Source: Flavivirga spongiicola
GTDB taxonomy: Bacteria; Bacteroidota; Bacteroidia; Flavobacteriales; Flavobacteriaceae
Reading direction: 5' to 3'
DNA length: 64,000 nt
Assembly: GCF_030540825.1 (NCBI RefSeq)
Contig: NZ_JAUOEO010000001.1
Coordinates: 1,833,001-1,897,000 of the forward strand
Positions 8,325 to 16,322 of the stretch are shown here, piece by piece (the stretch's first letter is position 1; every line of letters begins with the position of its first letter). Below the pieces are notes generated by a model, which searched no databases, was not told the origin of the DNA, and was given only the letters and a program-made list of their open reading frames with translations. The translations under genes were made by a program, and so were the position numbers.

Positions 8325-8457
8325 GTGTACAATGGTCTGAGGTATGAGTAGTTGCATGGTTTAACACTTAACTTAGCAAGTACACAACGAACAGAAAATC
8401 TGCGAGGGTTTTCAGAAGTAGGCGAGAACAAACAATTACTTATAGTCATAGTTGTGC
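8325..8457 (-). repeat. Cassette-boundary palindromic site without the conserved insert
   Basis: Minus strand begins GCACAACTATGACTATAAG and ends CATACCTCAGACCATTGTAC. Interior blocks CTCGCCTACTTCTGAAAA, CAGATTTTCTGTTCG and CTTGCTAAGTTAAG match the sites at 597-732 and 55310-55437. It is the best template for what the composite sites look like before the 140-bp segment is present. Confidence 0.75.
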
Positions 8458-8467
8458 GTTCCTTTTT

Positions 8468-9442
8468 TTACATTACTTCAATCAATTTGTCGGTCAATTC
8501 ATTAATCTGATTTTCGTCTTCCGCAATTTTATTAATCAAAGTCGAATATTTTTCTTCAAGTTCTACTGTCGAAAATGTTAATTCATCATTTTTATATTCC
8601 CATTTTCCTTGATTGTCTTGAAGAAATTCAACTATCTCTAACAAATCATTACTGTAATCAATATGTGACTTGATAAAAGGTTCAAATATTGGTTTTTGGG
8701 TTGAATCTTTTTTGTTTATTCCAGTCATAACTCCTTTGAGTGTTAAATTTTCTTTTGGAATATTTTTATTTAAGTCCGCAAGTATTGATTTTCTATTCTC
8801 AAAATGATTTTTATACAACTCTGATTGGTTTTTATAATATTTTAATACTCCAATTTGATATTTAAACTCTGGTTGATTGTTTAAAAGTGAATAATCCAAA
8901 ATCCTTTCTTGAGCAATTGAATCAACTGACTTTTGCCAATCCATCATAACGGCACTATTAATGGAAGTGAATTTTTGAAGGTTTCTATACACTTCTTGTT
9001 CATTTCCAGTACTATTTCTAATCATTTTGGATATTCCGTCATCTACATTTGCCATATGTTTTTGGTATGCATCAATTCCATCTTCTTCGTTGTTTATCTT
9101 ATCCTTATATTCCGAAACAGATTTTGTAATCGCCTCAACGCTATCGGTTTTTTCTTTGCTTATAGCTCCAAGCTCTTTTATCATTCCAAAACACATAAGA
9201 ACCAGAACTATATTAAATGTGTATGTTCCAGCATATGGTTTCTTTCCCTTTATTAGCCAAACAATAAAAGCAAAGAACAAAGGAATTATCGCTGATGTTA
9301 CAATTGAACCAAAAAGGTATCCAAGACTAAATCCGTTTATTCCATCTCTTCTTAAAAAAATTAATGCTGAAATTCCGATTACGATTAAAGCTAAAATCCA
9401 ATTAACTTTCGATAATCTAAATCCAATTTTCTTTTCTTCCAT
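8468..9442 (-). CDS. Membrane protein with three N-terminal helices and a coiled-coil-like domain
   Basis: Start at ATG 9442 (MEEKKIGFRLSKV) is preferred to 9463, because the first seven codons of the longer frame lie in the conserved repeat; 324 residues. Three membrane segments fall within residues 10-95 (ILALIVIGISALIFL; IIPLFFAFIVWLI; FNIVLVLMCFGMI). The remainder is a long charged helical region. No family recognised. Confidence 0.65.
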   Translation of the reverse strand: MEEKKIGFRLSKVNWILALIVIGISALIFLRRDGINGFSLGYLFGSIVTSAIIPLFFAFIVWLIKGKKPYAGTYTFNIVLVLMCFGMIKELGAISKEKTDSVEAITKSVSEYKDKINNEEDGIDAYQKHMANVDDGISKMIRNSTGNEQEVYRNLQKFTSINSAVMMDWQKSVDSIAQERILDYSLLNNQPEFKYQIGVLKYYKNQSELYKNHFENRKSILADLNKNIPKENLTLKGVMTGINKKDSTQKPIFEPFIKSHIDYSNDLLEIVEFLQDNQGKWEYKNDELTFSTVELEEKYSTLINKIAEDENQINELTDKLIEVM

Positions 9443-9460
9443 AGGTTTGTTTAAATGATG

Positions 9461-9640
9461 CACAACTATTGAATAAACACAATAGAGTTGTGTTTATTTT
9501 TTATATGCGTTAACAAATATAAGAGATATCTTTCGAGATTGAATGTTTTACTATTTTGTCCAATATTTCCCTTGTTCGGTTTTATAACACTCGTTACAAA
9601 CGAGCGCTTGCGGGGCAATGGACTATACTCGTTGTTAGCT
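9461..9640 (+). repeat. Cassette-boundary site with conserved repeat, copy 5
   Basis: GCACAACTATTGAATAAACA, one palindrome instead of two, core at 9529 (ATCTTTCGAGATTGAATG), stem-loop CTCGTTACAAACGAG, then a short arm ending CGTTGTTAGC. Overlaps spurious open frames and the N-terminal extension of the gene to its left. Confidence 0.82.
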
Positions 9641-9689
9641 GTCGTACTTTCCGATTTCAAATAGTCTTTTAGATTCATTAAAAATACTG

Positions 9690-10949
9690 TCAATTCAGTT
9701 TTTTCTTTCCATACAATCGGTAGTAATACCATGCAGATATACTACCTATAAAAGAAAATATTGTCAACATCCAAAAAACATGTTGATGTCCTTTTAAACC
9801 GGGCGAATTTTCTAAGAGATATCCCATCGCTGGCCCTGCGAATATATCTGGCGTATAGCCGATAATGGATATAAGACCAACCGCAGTTCCTGTAAGAATC
9901 AAAGGAATTTGTCCTCTCTCCATTACTGCAAAGTACAGAGAACGAGCGGCATATACCCCAGTCGCCACGATTAATATCGATATAAAAAACAAAGTCGTTG
10001 CCGAATCTGGAATCAGACCTAGTGCAAACAATAATGCTCCAAAGAATGAAACAATAAATCCAACAACTAACCATAAAGTGGTTTGTGAGCGATCTGCCAA
10101 TATTCCGATTAAAATTCCAATTACAGGACGGATAAACAGCAAAAAAGTTCCAACCTGAGCGGATTGTATTTGGTCAAATAGCATCACATCCCGAGCATAC
10201 AACGAAAACACATCTGTGATTTTGTAGCCGACATATGCACATAGAATAATGATCATCAATAACCATACAGAAGGTAATCGTAATACATCTAGAATTTGTG
10301 TTTTCGTTATTTTTTCTAGGATAATCTCTTTTTCTATTTCATGATCCAATTTCAAAAAGAACCATACCAATAGACCAACAAGAATTACTATAAATGAAGA
10401 CACTAGAATAACCTGATTGAACGCCGTCCTACTTTCAGAGATTGTTAGCTCAGAAACTTCTGAAGTAATAAAAACTGAAAAAATTAGAACACCCATAGCT
10501 CCAAATAATGCCCCTACTAACCCTCGTCCACCATCTAAAAAGCCAAAAGCCTTACCTTGTGAAGTAGATCCACCCCAAATACGAGTGGCCTTAATCATTG
10601 GCGCCCAGAATAAAAAAATAGTTGTAAATCCCCAATATCCATAAAGCATTTTTAATACTGAATAGCTAGGAAAAGTAGAATATGCAAATCCTCCTAAAGC
10701 GGTCATCCATAGTGCAACTGCAATCAATTTTCTTGGAGGGAACTTGTCGGCTAAGGGGCCTCCGAAGATATAAGATAACAAGGCTACAATGCCATATATC
10801 GAAAAACACAAACCTAACTGAAGGTTGTCAAGGCCAAATACTTCAAGTACCGTAGGCCTAAAGACACGTGAAAGAACAAATGGAAGAATAAATACTGACT
10901 CTCCGGCCAAAATAAGTAGTAAAAGAAAGTGCCAAGGGATTTTTTTCAT
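9690..10949 (-). CDS. Major facilitator superfamily transporter
   Basis: 419 residues with about 12 hydrophobic segments. The loop 2-3 region GGPLADKFPPRKLIAVALW matches the MFS signature GxLaDrxGrrk, repeated in the second half as IGILADRSQT. Residues GFLDGGRGLVGALFGAMGVL resemble the sugar-phosphate/YihN-type MFS antiporters (OPA-like), so an organic-anion substrate is possible but not shown. Single-gene cassette between sites at 9461-9640 and 11000-11188. Confidence 0.85.
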   Translation of the reverse strand: MKKIPWHFLLLLILAGESVFILPFVLSRVFRPTVLEVFGLDNLQLGLCFSIYGIVALLSYIFGGPLADKFPPRKLIAVALWMTALGGFAYSTFPSYSVLKMLYGYWGFTTIFLFWAPMIKATRIWGGSTSQGKAFGFLDGGRGLVGALFGAMGVLIFSVFITSEVSELTISESRTAFNQVILVSSFIVILVGLLVWFFLKLDHEIEKEIILEKITKTQILDVLRLPSVWLLMIIILCAYVGYKITDVFSLYARDVMLFDQIQSAQVGTFLLFIRPVIGILIGILADRSQTTLWLVVGFIVSFFGALLFALGLIPDSATTLFFISILIVATGVYAARSLYFAVMERGQIPLILTGTAVGLISIIGYTPDIFAGPAMGYLLENSPGLKGHQHVFWMLTIFSFIGSISAWYYYRLYGKKKLN

Positions 10950-10999
10950 GAGATAGTATGCTTCCTTTTAAATAAATACAAACAATTTCTAGTATGACA

Positions 11000-11188
11000 G
11001 CTAACGTCTCGGTTATGTTTAGTACAGGAATTAAAAGTAATAAACTTTCGATTAAGCACTTACCAAAACTTTTTATTTTGTTTTATCTTTTTTGTTCTAA
11101 ATCTAAAGATTTGGCAGACTTGGTTAAAAGCTCTGATTTTAGGATCAAGCATTAACCTCGTACGTATTAACTATAGCATTTGTTGTAT
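11000..11188 (-). repeat. Diverged cassette-boundary site
   Basis: Plus strand begins GCTAACGTCTCGGTTATG and ends TTAACCTCGTACG...GCATTTGTTGTAT. Inner TAAGCACTTACC and AGCTCTGATTTTAGG stretches are only weakly like the other sites. Placement between two unrelated genes and the terminal cores support the assignment. Confidence 0.45.
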
Positions 11189-11196
11189 GTTCGTTT

Positions 11197-12021
11197 TTAT
11201 TTTAATTTAATCTTTTTTGACTTTCCTCTTTTTAGCTCTTTTAATATATCTAATTTGTGAACTTTTGAATTATCCAGTTTATAAACTAAAACGAGTTTCA
11301 TTTCGGTTACGTCAATGAATGTTGTGTAAAGAGTGCCTCCGACTTTGCCAGTTACATCTGCTTGCGGTGTTTGAACCACTTTTGCCATTACTTTTCCAAC
11401 GTCTTTTAACGTAACAGTATCTTTTATTTCTCTTGCATCTAAATCGTTTAATCCGTTTTGGATTATTGGATACCTCCAACAAGTCATGTTGGTTTGCTCA
11501 GTATCAGAAAGATTAAAATTTGTAGCTACAAGTCGATTGTCTTTTATTTCAACAATATTTTTAACTCCATTTACCCATTCTACAATTACTGCTTTGCCAT
11601 TTTTGTCACCCAGTAAGATATGGGCATTTTTTAGAGCCACTTTTTTATCTTCTAAATATTGTACAGCTTCATATACTGTTTGACATTGTGCTAATAATTC
11701 ATCAGTAATATTGCCTTTTGGAGAGGAGTAGCCATTAGGTATAATTTGTTCTGGTGTTACGGCTCCATCAATAACTAATCCTTTTTCATTAATACCGCCC
11801 TGACCAAAATCCTTCCAACCATACCAAATCCTACCTAACTTACCTTTTGAACTCGGCTTTATTTGTATGTATGGTTTTACATCATAAAAATAATCCTCAT
11901 TGTTTACAAAATATATTTTACCATTTTTTTTATCTACGTAGTAAATTATAGAGCAAGCAAATGCTTTCCCGCAAAATGAAAGAAGCATTACAATTAATAT
12001 TAGGTATTTGATTTTCTTCAT
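11197..12021 (-). CDS. Linear amide C-N hydrolase of the Ntn (choloylglycine hydrolase-like) family
   Basis: 274 residues. The signal peptide ends KAFA and is followed directly by CSIIYYV, placing the catalytic nucleophile Cys at the mature N-terminus, as in penicillin V acylase and bile-salt hydrolase relatives. Other family marks are NNEDYF, FGQGGINEKGLVIDGA and ATNFNLSD. Secreted or periplasmic amidase; physiological substrate unknown (N-acyl amides or homoserine lactones are possibilities for the family). Basic C-terminal tail (KELKRGKSKKIKLK). Confidence 0.85.
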   Translation of the reverse strand: MKKIKYLILIVMLLSFCGKAFACSIIYYVDKKNGKIYFVNNEDYFYDVKPYIQIKPSSKGKLGRIWYGWKDFGQGGINEKGLVIDGAVTPEQIIPNGYSSPKGNITDELLAQCQTVYEAVQYLEDKKVALKNAHILLGDKNGKAVIVEWVNGVKNIVEIKDNRLVATNFNLSDTEQTNMTCWRYPIIQNGLNDLDAREIKDTVTLKDVGKVMAKVVQTPQADVTGKVGGTLYTTFIDVTEMKLVLVYKLDNSKVHKLDILKELKRGKSKKIKLK

Positions 12022-12077
12022 TTCAAGAGTAATGTTTAAAATTATGTAGCCTTTATTCAGGACGGGGCATCATTACC

Positions 12078-12151
12078 GCCAACGTATTTGTATATGGTTT
12101 GTTGCGTGGTTAAGCACCTAATTTAGCATTGTTTTTAGCATTGTTACAAAC
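12078..12151 (-). repeat. Truncated cassette-boundary site
   Basis: GCCAACGTATTTGTATATGG then TTTGTTGCGTG, TAAGCACCTAATTTAGCA, identical in parts to the left half of the site at 597-732; the other half is missing or replaced by GCATTGTTACAAAC. Confidence 0.55.
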
Positions 12152-12156
12152 TGTTT

Positions 12157-12738
12157 TTACAAATAATATCCAAAAGATAATTTAAAAAGCCCGTTTCTAG
12201 CACTCCCTTTATATTGGGAAATTGGATAATTAAATAAATCAGTAAATCCCTGATAAGCTCCAAATTCAATGAAAAAGTCATTGAATTTTGTTCCAAACCC
12301 AACATTAAAACCAATGTCAATGTCAGTTTTTGTGAAAATGAAATTATTACTAAGTTTTTTTTCGTTAATCAAAAACCCAATTTGAGGCCCAGTAATCAAG
12401 TAAACTTTATTCCCGAATTTAAAATCTAAGGGAATATTTATGTAACTTAATTCGAAGTCCGTTTGGTTTATTTCGAAACAATTACAACTTATTTGTTCAG
12501 TTTTTTTATCACCTTGCTGCGAAAAAAGTAGTTTTGGCCTAAAGTCAATTTTATCGGTTAACCTTATTTCGTATAACATTCCTAATTGAATTCCCATAGA
12601 GTTCTCTAAACTGACATTTTTTATAGTGCCGTTAGTAAAATAAGAATAATTTGCTCCTCCAAAAATGCCAATTTTATTTTGCGAAAATGAAAATAGAGGT
12701 AAAGATGCTATTAATCCAATCAGTAAAGTTCTTTTCAT
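12157..12738 (-). CDS. Porin-like outer-membrane beta-barrel protein (PF13568 type)
   Basis: 193 residues with a signal peptide (MKRTLLIGLIASLPLFSFSQ). Alternating beta-strand pattern (KIGIFGGANYSYF, GMLYEIRLTDKIDFRPKLLF, INIPLDFKFGNKVYLITGPQ, LFKLSFGYYL) and terminal aromatic residues are typical of the small 8-strand barrel family of Bacteroidota. A cysteine pair, CNC, in the middle is unusual. Single-gene cassette. Confidence 0.8.
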   Translation of the reverse strand: MKRTLLIGLIASLPLFSFSQNKIGIFGGANYSYFTNGTIKNVSLENSMGIQLGMLYEIRLTDKIDFRPKLLFSQQGDKKTEQISCNCFEINQTDFELSYINIPLDFKFGNKVYLITGPQIGFLINEKKLSNNFIFTKTDIDIGFNVGFGTKFNDFFIEFGAYQGFTDLFNYPISQYKGSARNGLFKLSFGYYL

Positions 12739-12762
12739 GCTATAAAGTTTCTTTTAAATTGT

Positions 12763-12895
12763 TTGTAACGGTCCCCTTGTATAAAAATAGTGGCGGTTTT
12801 ATGACCACAAACTTTTCAGTCTAGACCAGATTTTTTATTATTACTATCTTTTATTTCAGCAGTATTCCCGCCATTATTTTTATACCTTGTTGGAC
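12763..12895 (-). repeat. Cassette-boundary site with long clean outer stem
   Basis: TTGTATAAAAATAGTGGCGG at the left pairs with CCGCCATTATTTTTATACC at the right almost without mismatch, flanked by GTAACGG and TTGTTGGAC cores. A clear single-strand hairpin as expected for an attC-like site. Confidence 0.75.
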
Positions 12896-12912
12896 AAACA
12901 ACATTTATATAC

Positions 12913-13123
12913 TTAATCATTTGGCGTATTATTTGAAAGTAGTTTTTTCCCTTTCGTTATCCATAAAATTGGTCCAATAAATCCAATCATGGATGGATAT
13001 TAGAATCCATGTTGATTTTGAACCATTAAACTCTTTAGTTAGTATGAGGAATATTGCTCTAAAAGTTGTTATTACAGACCAAAAACACAGGATGATGAAT
13101 GTAATTATAAGTATCTGCTTCAT
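12913..13123 (-). pseudogene. Frameshifted small membrane protein (PLDc_N-like)
   Basis: The ATG at 13123 opens MKQILIITFIILCFWSVITT, then FNGSKSTWILIS. A tandem four-base duplication (ATCCATCC) at about 12989 shifts the frame; removing it restores MIGFIGPILWITKGKKLLSN to a stop at 12913. The pattern, hydrophobic helix, KSTWI, then IGFIGPILW-xxGKK, is that of PLDc_N/short two-helix membrane proteins. As written, the frame gives a 64-residue product with an implausible tail. Confidence 0.6.
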
Positions 13124-13146
13124 TTATTTTTATCAGATTTGGAATT

Positions 13147-13161
13147 GTTGCCAACGTTGTG
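13147..13161 (-). repeat. Minimal junction: two cores back to back
   Basis: GTTGCCAACGTTGTG joins a GCCAAC end directly to a GTTGTG end with no palindromic middle. It separates two unrelated genes exactly where a full site is expected, so it is probably a deletion of the site interior. Confidence 0.45.
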
Positions 13162-13171
13162 TTTAGTTATT

Positions 13172-13585
13172 TTATTCAGCTTTTCTTATTTCAGTTGGAA
13201 TGTATTTTTCAGTCATTCCATTCTGGTCAATAAAAGTCCAATTCAGATTGGTTTTAGTCTTTATTCCATAAGTCGGGATTTCAGAGTCTATATAAAATCG
13301 AGCATATTCAATTGACAGAACCTTTATAATTGTGTCAATTTTTATTTTATTAATTTCTCGGACTTTAGCTCTAGGATTTTTTGAAATTTCTTTTAGAATT
13401 TCTTCTTTAGAAATATTCTCGAATATAAAATCAGGGAAATATTTTAGGACTGTTTCATAATCAGATTCATTATGCACTTTAATTGAGTTTTTAATATCAT
13501 TTCTCAAGTTGTCATACGCTTTGTTTTGTTGTGCGTAAACTAGGATTGAATTTAAGAATAAGATGTAAATCAGTAATTTTTTCAT
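13172..13585 (-). CDS. Secreted hypothetical protein, NTF2-like size
   Basis: 137 residues with a signal peptide (MKKLLIYILFLNSILVYAQQ). The mature part begins with a helix-rich stretch and ends in strands (ARFYIDSEIPTYG, NLNWTFIDQNGMTEKYIP), compatible with a small NTF2-like or similar alpha+beta fold, but no family is recognised. Start is 5 bp from the conserved repeat copy 6. Confidence 0.6.
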   Translation of the reverse strand: MKKLLIYILFLNSILVYAQQNKAYDNLRNDIKNSIKVHNESDYETVLKYFPDFIFENISKEEILKEISKNPRAKVREINKIKIDTIIKVLSIEYARFYIDSEIPTYGIKTKTNLNWTFIDQNGMTEKYIPTEIRKAE

Positions 13586-13589
13586 AATT

Positions 13590-13740
13590 CAACTATTGAG
13601 TAAACACAATATTGTGTTTATTCCCCTAAATCGGCTGAGTAAACGCAATAGGGTTTCGTTATTTTTATATACGTTAACAAATATAAGAGATCTCTTTCGA
13701 TATTGAATACTGTACTATTTTGCCCAATATTTTTCTCTTT
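13590..13740 (+). repeat. Conserved array repeat, copy 6 (3' truncated)
   Basis: CAACTATTGAGTAAACACAA, both internal palindromes, core at 13692 (ATCTCTTTCGATATTGAATAC), TTTTGCCCAATATTTTTC; the CTCGTTACAAACGAG stem-loop is absent and the sequence continues into unrelated DNA. Confidence 0.8.
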
Positions 13741-13835
13741 ATTAGGCTCTTCGAAATTTACCACAGAATACAGATCAGCTTCGAACTAATGAAAAGTAAC
13801 GAGCAATAATAAAATACCAGAATCAAAGAACTCTG

Positions 13836-13925
13836 CTAGTTTTCAAAACTAGTAGCGGTAAGCGTGCACAAATGTCAATGAAAATAATCTAGAAAAGCTT
13901 CTGCTTTTCTGTAAAAACTTTTCTT
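13836..13925 (-). repeat. 90-bp repeat upstream of recombinase remnant, copy a
   Basis: Starts with the palindrome CTAGTTTTCAAAACTAG, then GCGGTAAGCGTGCACAAATG, TCAATGAAAATAATCTAG and the hairpin AAAAGCTTCTGCTTTTCT. About 90 percent identical by eye to 15085-15174. The two copies flank three small genes as direct repeats. Confidence 0.75.
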
Positions 13926-13927
13926 TT

Positions 13928-14143
13928 TTATTTAAATATTAAAATGATTCCGAAAACAAATGCGATTACTATTAATGCCCAAGAGTTAATTAAAGCATTC
14001 CAGCTTGCAATATTATAATTTCCCTTTTTTAAAGATTTCTTTTTTTTAATTTTATAGGTCAAAGAAATAACTCCGATAATCAAAAATAAGCATCCACAGT
14101 AAAAAGGGTAGTCTGAAATTAATTCAATTATTTTTGTTTTCAT
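13928..14143 (-). CDS. Small two-helix membrane protein
   Basis: 71 residues with two membrane segments (YPFYCGCLFLIIGVISLTY; WALIVIAFVFGIILIF) joined by a very basic loop (KIKKKKSLKKGN). Unknown function. Its ATG overlaps the stop of the upstream 98-residue gene by one base (TAATG), implying translational coupling. Confidence 0.6.
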   Translation of the reverse strand: MKTKIIELISDYPFYCGCLFLIIGVISLTYKIKKKKSLKKGNYNIASWNALINSWALIVIAFVFGIILIFK

Positions 14144-14439
14144 TAAAAAATATTACTTCTACTTTTTAATAAGTCATTTACTAATTTTTTTAATTCAGAG
14201 TGTGAGTCAAAAAAAGGTTTCATTATCTCGTTGTACTTATCCAGATTCCATAATTTTTTTTCCTTTAAAGCAGGCAAATTGTCAAATCCGTTCAAGTAAA
14301 ACATTGCAACAGGTTTTAATTCAGAGATTCCGTTAGAGAATTCCCAATAAATTTCATACAGCAAAGCAATATGGTCAACCCTTTCATCCGCTGGACTTTG
14401 TTTCAAAAGAATCAATTTTCTAATTACTTCCTCTGTCAT
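14143..14439 (-). CDS. Hypothetical soluble protein
   Basis: 98 residues, mainly helical, no signal peptide (EVIRKLILLKQSPADERVDH near the start). No family recognised. Coupled to the small membrane protein downstream; the pair may act together, for example as a small soluble/membrane module, but nothing shows a function. Confidence 0.6.
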   Translation of the reverse strand: MTEEVIRKLILLKQSPADERVDHIALLYEIYWEFSNGISELKPVAMFYLNGFDNLPALKEKKLWNLDKYNEIMKPFFDSHSELKKLVNDLLKSRSNIF

Positions 14440-14448
14440 TTCTCAAAT

Positions 14449-14520
14449 GTTACAACGTTTATATAGTAAGATTAGTTACGTGCTTAAACCCACTAGGAAA
14501 TCCTAACGGTAGCTGGGGGT
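14449..14520 (-). repeat. Degenerate boundary with CTAGG-type hairpin
   Basis: GTTACAACG core next to the gene start, then CCCACTAGGAAATCCTAACGG and GCTGGGGGTTTTT. A related CACTAGGAAAACCTAGCGGG hairpin is at 5904-5924. Both lie just after a cassette gene stop on the minus strand and could act as terminators or as the arm of a boundary site. Confidence 0.45.
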
Positions 14521-14522
14521 TT

Positions 14523-14894
14523 TTATTTGTTTTCATACCAATATTTTCTTTTCTCGTATTTGTCAAATTCCTCGTTGTTCATATTCAACAATATTTTTGA
14601 AAAATTCCGATATTCATTGGGTTCAGCTTTTTCGAGAAATTCCGTAATTAAAAAGTAAACAAAATCGTGTTTTAAATCCTCTAATTTTAATTTCAAGTAT
14701 CGTTTCCTTGATTTCGGATATTGTTTCCAAAATCGTTTGTAGTCAGCGTAAACTTTCTCCGTTACTTTTCCATTTATTTCAGTCAGCAATTTATTCGGAA
14801 TTCTGTTCTCACAAATTCCAATATAGTATTCCTCAATTTCTGCGTAGAAATTTTTCTTTGATTCAATACTGTTTTTAGTTTTCCAGAATGTCAT
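14523..14894 (-). CDS. Hypothetical soluble protein
   Basis: 123 residues, helical and highly charged (KRFWKQYPKSRKRYLKLKLE), no signal peptide or membrane segment. No family recognised. It is the first gene after the recombinase remnant and palindrome at 14918-15098, in the same relative position as the gene at 5444-5704. Confidence 0.6.
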   Translation of the reverse strand: MTFWKTKNSIESKKNFYAEIEEYYIGICENRIPNKLLTEINGKVTEKVYADYKRFWKQYPKSRKRYLKLKLEDLKHDFVYFLITEFLEKAEPNEYRNFSKILLNMNNEEFDKYEKRKYWYENK

Positions 14895-14917
14895 TCTTAA
14901 TTGCTTACAACAATTGT

Positions 14918-14939
14918 ATATGCGTACCAGTATGCATAT
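14918..14939. repeat. Palindrome related to 5725-5760
   Basis: TATGCGTACCAGTATGCATA, a one-mismatch palindrome sharing the TATGCGTACC half with the perfect copy. On the minus strand it is followed by ACAATTGTTGTAAGC and the ATG of the next gene. Confidence 0.7.
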
Positions 14940-14958
14940 TTCTTATTTGCTGAGTCCA

Positions 14959-15098
14959 CTAATCTAGTGGGTTTTTAATTATTTTGAAAGCGTTTGCTTC
15001 TACATGAGTATATAATTTCTGTTGTTTTACTAGAACCATGACCTAAAAGTACTTGTATTTGCCTTAAACCTATCTCTACTACCTCTAGTTTTTATAAC
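14959..15098 (-). pseudogene. Decayed C-terminus of a tyrosine recombinase (XerC/IntI-like)
   Basis: Minus strand reads GLRQIQVLLGHGSSKTTE, the conserved box of tyrosine recombinases around the catalytic LGH histidine, followed by I-I-Y-S-C-R-S-K. Small indels disturb what was evidently YTHVS, with the catalytic Tyr codon TAC still visible. It ends FQN, one extra base, then IKNPLD-stop. Upstream codons still suggest HHLL before the box but contain stops. Not functional. The gene ran in the same direction as the cassettes. Confidence 0.8.
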
Positions 15099-15174
15099 TA
15101 GTGGTGGTAAGCGTCTACAAATATCAATGAAAATAATCTAGAAAAGCTTCTGCTTTTCTGTAAGAACTTTTTTA
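15085..15174 (-). repeat. 90-bp repeat upstream of recombinase remnant, copy b
   Basis: CTAGTTTTTATAACTAG, GTGGTAAGCGTCTACAAAT, TCAATGAAAATAATCTAG, hairpin AAAAGCTTCTGCTTTTCT. Near-identical to 13836-13925. It overlaps the start of the recombinase remnant, so it may derive from the same lost gene. Confidence 0.75.
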
Positions 15175-15195
15175 GGACGAGACACAAGCCATGAT

Positions 15196-15245
15196 ATTTA
15201 GTAAAATCGCCATTACTTGTACAAAATGTTATGTGTTCGTGCATT
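15196..15245 (-). repeat. Half of a cassette-boundary site
   Basis: Minus strand CATTTTGTACAAGTAATGGC resembles the arm AAAATGTATAAGTAATAGCC of the site at 19348-19417. No matching opposite arm was found; the recombinase-remnant region follows instead. Confidence 0.4.
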
Positions 15246-15267
15246 CTTCATTTTACCATCGAAGTTT

Positions 15268-16254
15268 TCACCTATCAACAAATTTAATATCATCCAAATA
15301 AATAACACATCCATTTTGATTCCAAGCTCTATCTGTTACCCAACAAAATCCACCAATCATTGAGGTTAAATTATCTTCATTTGTAAAATCAATTCTATAT
15401 TCTTGCCAGTCGTCTGTAAGTACGATTAATCCAGTTGTTCTAGGAGGATTAATACTGTCACTGTATTTCCCAGTAACACCTCCTACCTTGAATTCTGCCT
15501 TCTCTCCACCATTTTCTCCCTTTGCCATGAATACTAAACTTTTTGCACAAGAAAAATCGTATTTAATTGGGTCTGGTTTTATGTTTCCCCAATTACACCC
15601 AACACAGAACCAGTAGATACCTGCTCCTATCCAACCATCGCTTCGACATGATTTATTTGTCATTGCGGAATAGTTGATTTTTATACACTTACTTCCCGAG
15701 AATGGAGATTCACTACATCTTGTATTTAATTCAACATCATTTGTGTTACACATAAATCCATTTGGAACAAAATATTCTTCTACATTTATAACATAAGGAG
15801 ATGGGCAAGGAGGTATTTCAACTGTAATAAAAAAATCTGATGAATGAGCTAAACCATTTTCACCTGTTCCAATTAATGTAAACTTATATTTTCCAGGCTT
15901 AACACTTCTACCAACTTGTATGAGTACCTTACTATCATAATTTGGTAAAGTAGGAGCATCAGGGCTAAAAATGAACTTAATATCTTGTTGTGTCTTCTGT
16001 ACTTCGAGATTTACAGGCTCTTTGTAATCTATTCGAAGAATAGAAGCATTGGTTATAGAAGCAGTGGTTTCACTTTTGCTCCCTTGAAAAATGTTTATTT
16101 CTAATGGTTTAATTCGAACCTCAAAATGAGGTTTGCAAACAGAATAAATTCCATTACCGAAAAATATTGCAATAATTGCGATAATAGTACCAATAATAAA
16201 CCGCCAATCTTTCCAAAATGGATTTTTGTTTATAGTTTTTTTCTTTCGAGCCAT
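15268..16254 (-). CDS. Membrane-anchored protein with carbohydrate-binding-like C-terminal domain
   Basis: 328 residues. Basic N-terminus (MARKKKTINKNPF), one membrane helix (FIIGTIIAIIAIFFGNGIYS), then an Ig-like region (residues 45-150) and a cysteine-rich beta-sandwich (residues 160-327) with GSKCIKINYSA, SLVFMAKGENGGEKAEF, DDWQEYRIDF and CVIYLDDIKFV. The last motifs are typical of CBM11/galactose-binding-like jelly-rolls. Function unknown; probably binds a surface or extracellular ligand. Confidence 0.7.
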   Translation of the reverse strand: MARKKKTINKNPFWKDWRFIIGTIIAIIAIFFGNGIYSVCKPHFEVRIKPLEINIFQGSKSETTASITNASILRIDYKEPVNLEVQKTQQDIKFIFSPDAPTLPNYDSKVLIQVGRSVKPGKYKFTLIGTGENGLAHSSDFFITVEIPPCPSPYVINVEEYFVPNGFMCNTNDVELNTRCSESPFSGSKCIKINYSAMTNKSCRSDGWIGAGIYWFCVGCNWGNIKPDPIKYDFSCAKSLVFMAKGENGGEKAEFKVGGVTGKYSDSINPPRTTGLIVLTDDWQEYRIDFTNEDNLTSMIGGFCWVTDRAWNQNGCVIYLDDIKFVDR

Positions 16255-16322
16255 GATTAATATTTTAATTAATTATAGTTCTTTTAAATTAGTTGAAATC
16301 TTTCAATAGCACTCTGAATGAC

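Noticed and set aside
9466..9732. 88-residue minus-strand ORF
   Set aside because: Its 3' two thirds run through conserved repeat copy 5 and it overlaps the MFS gene end; no sensible protein features.
13140..13170. tRNA-like fold near GTTGCC
   Set aside because: No acceptor or anticodon arms; it is a boundary junction. No tRNA or rRNA gene was recognised anywhere in the window.
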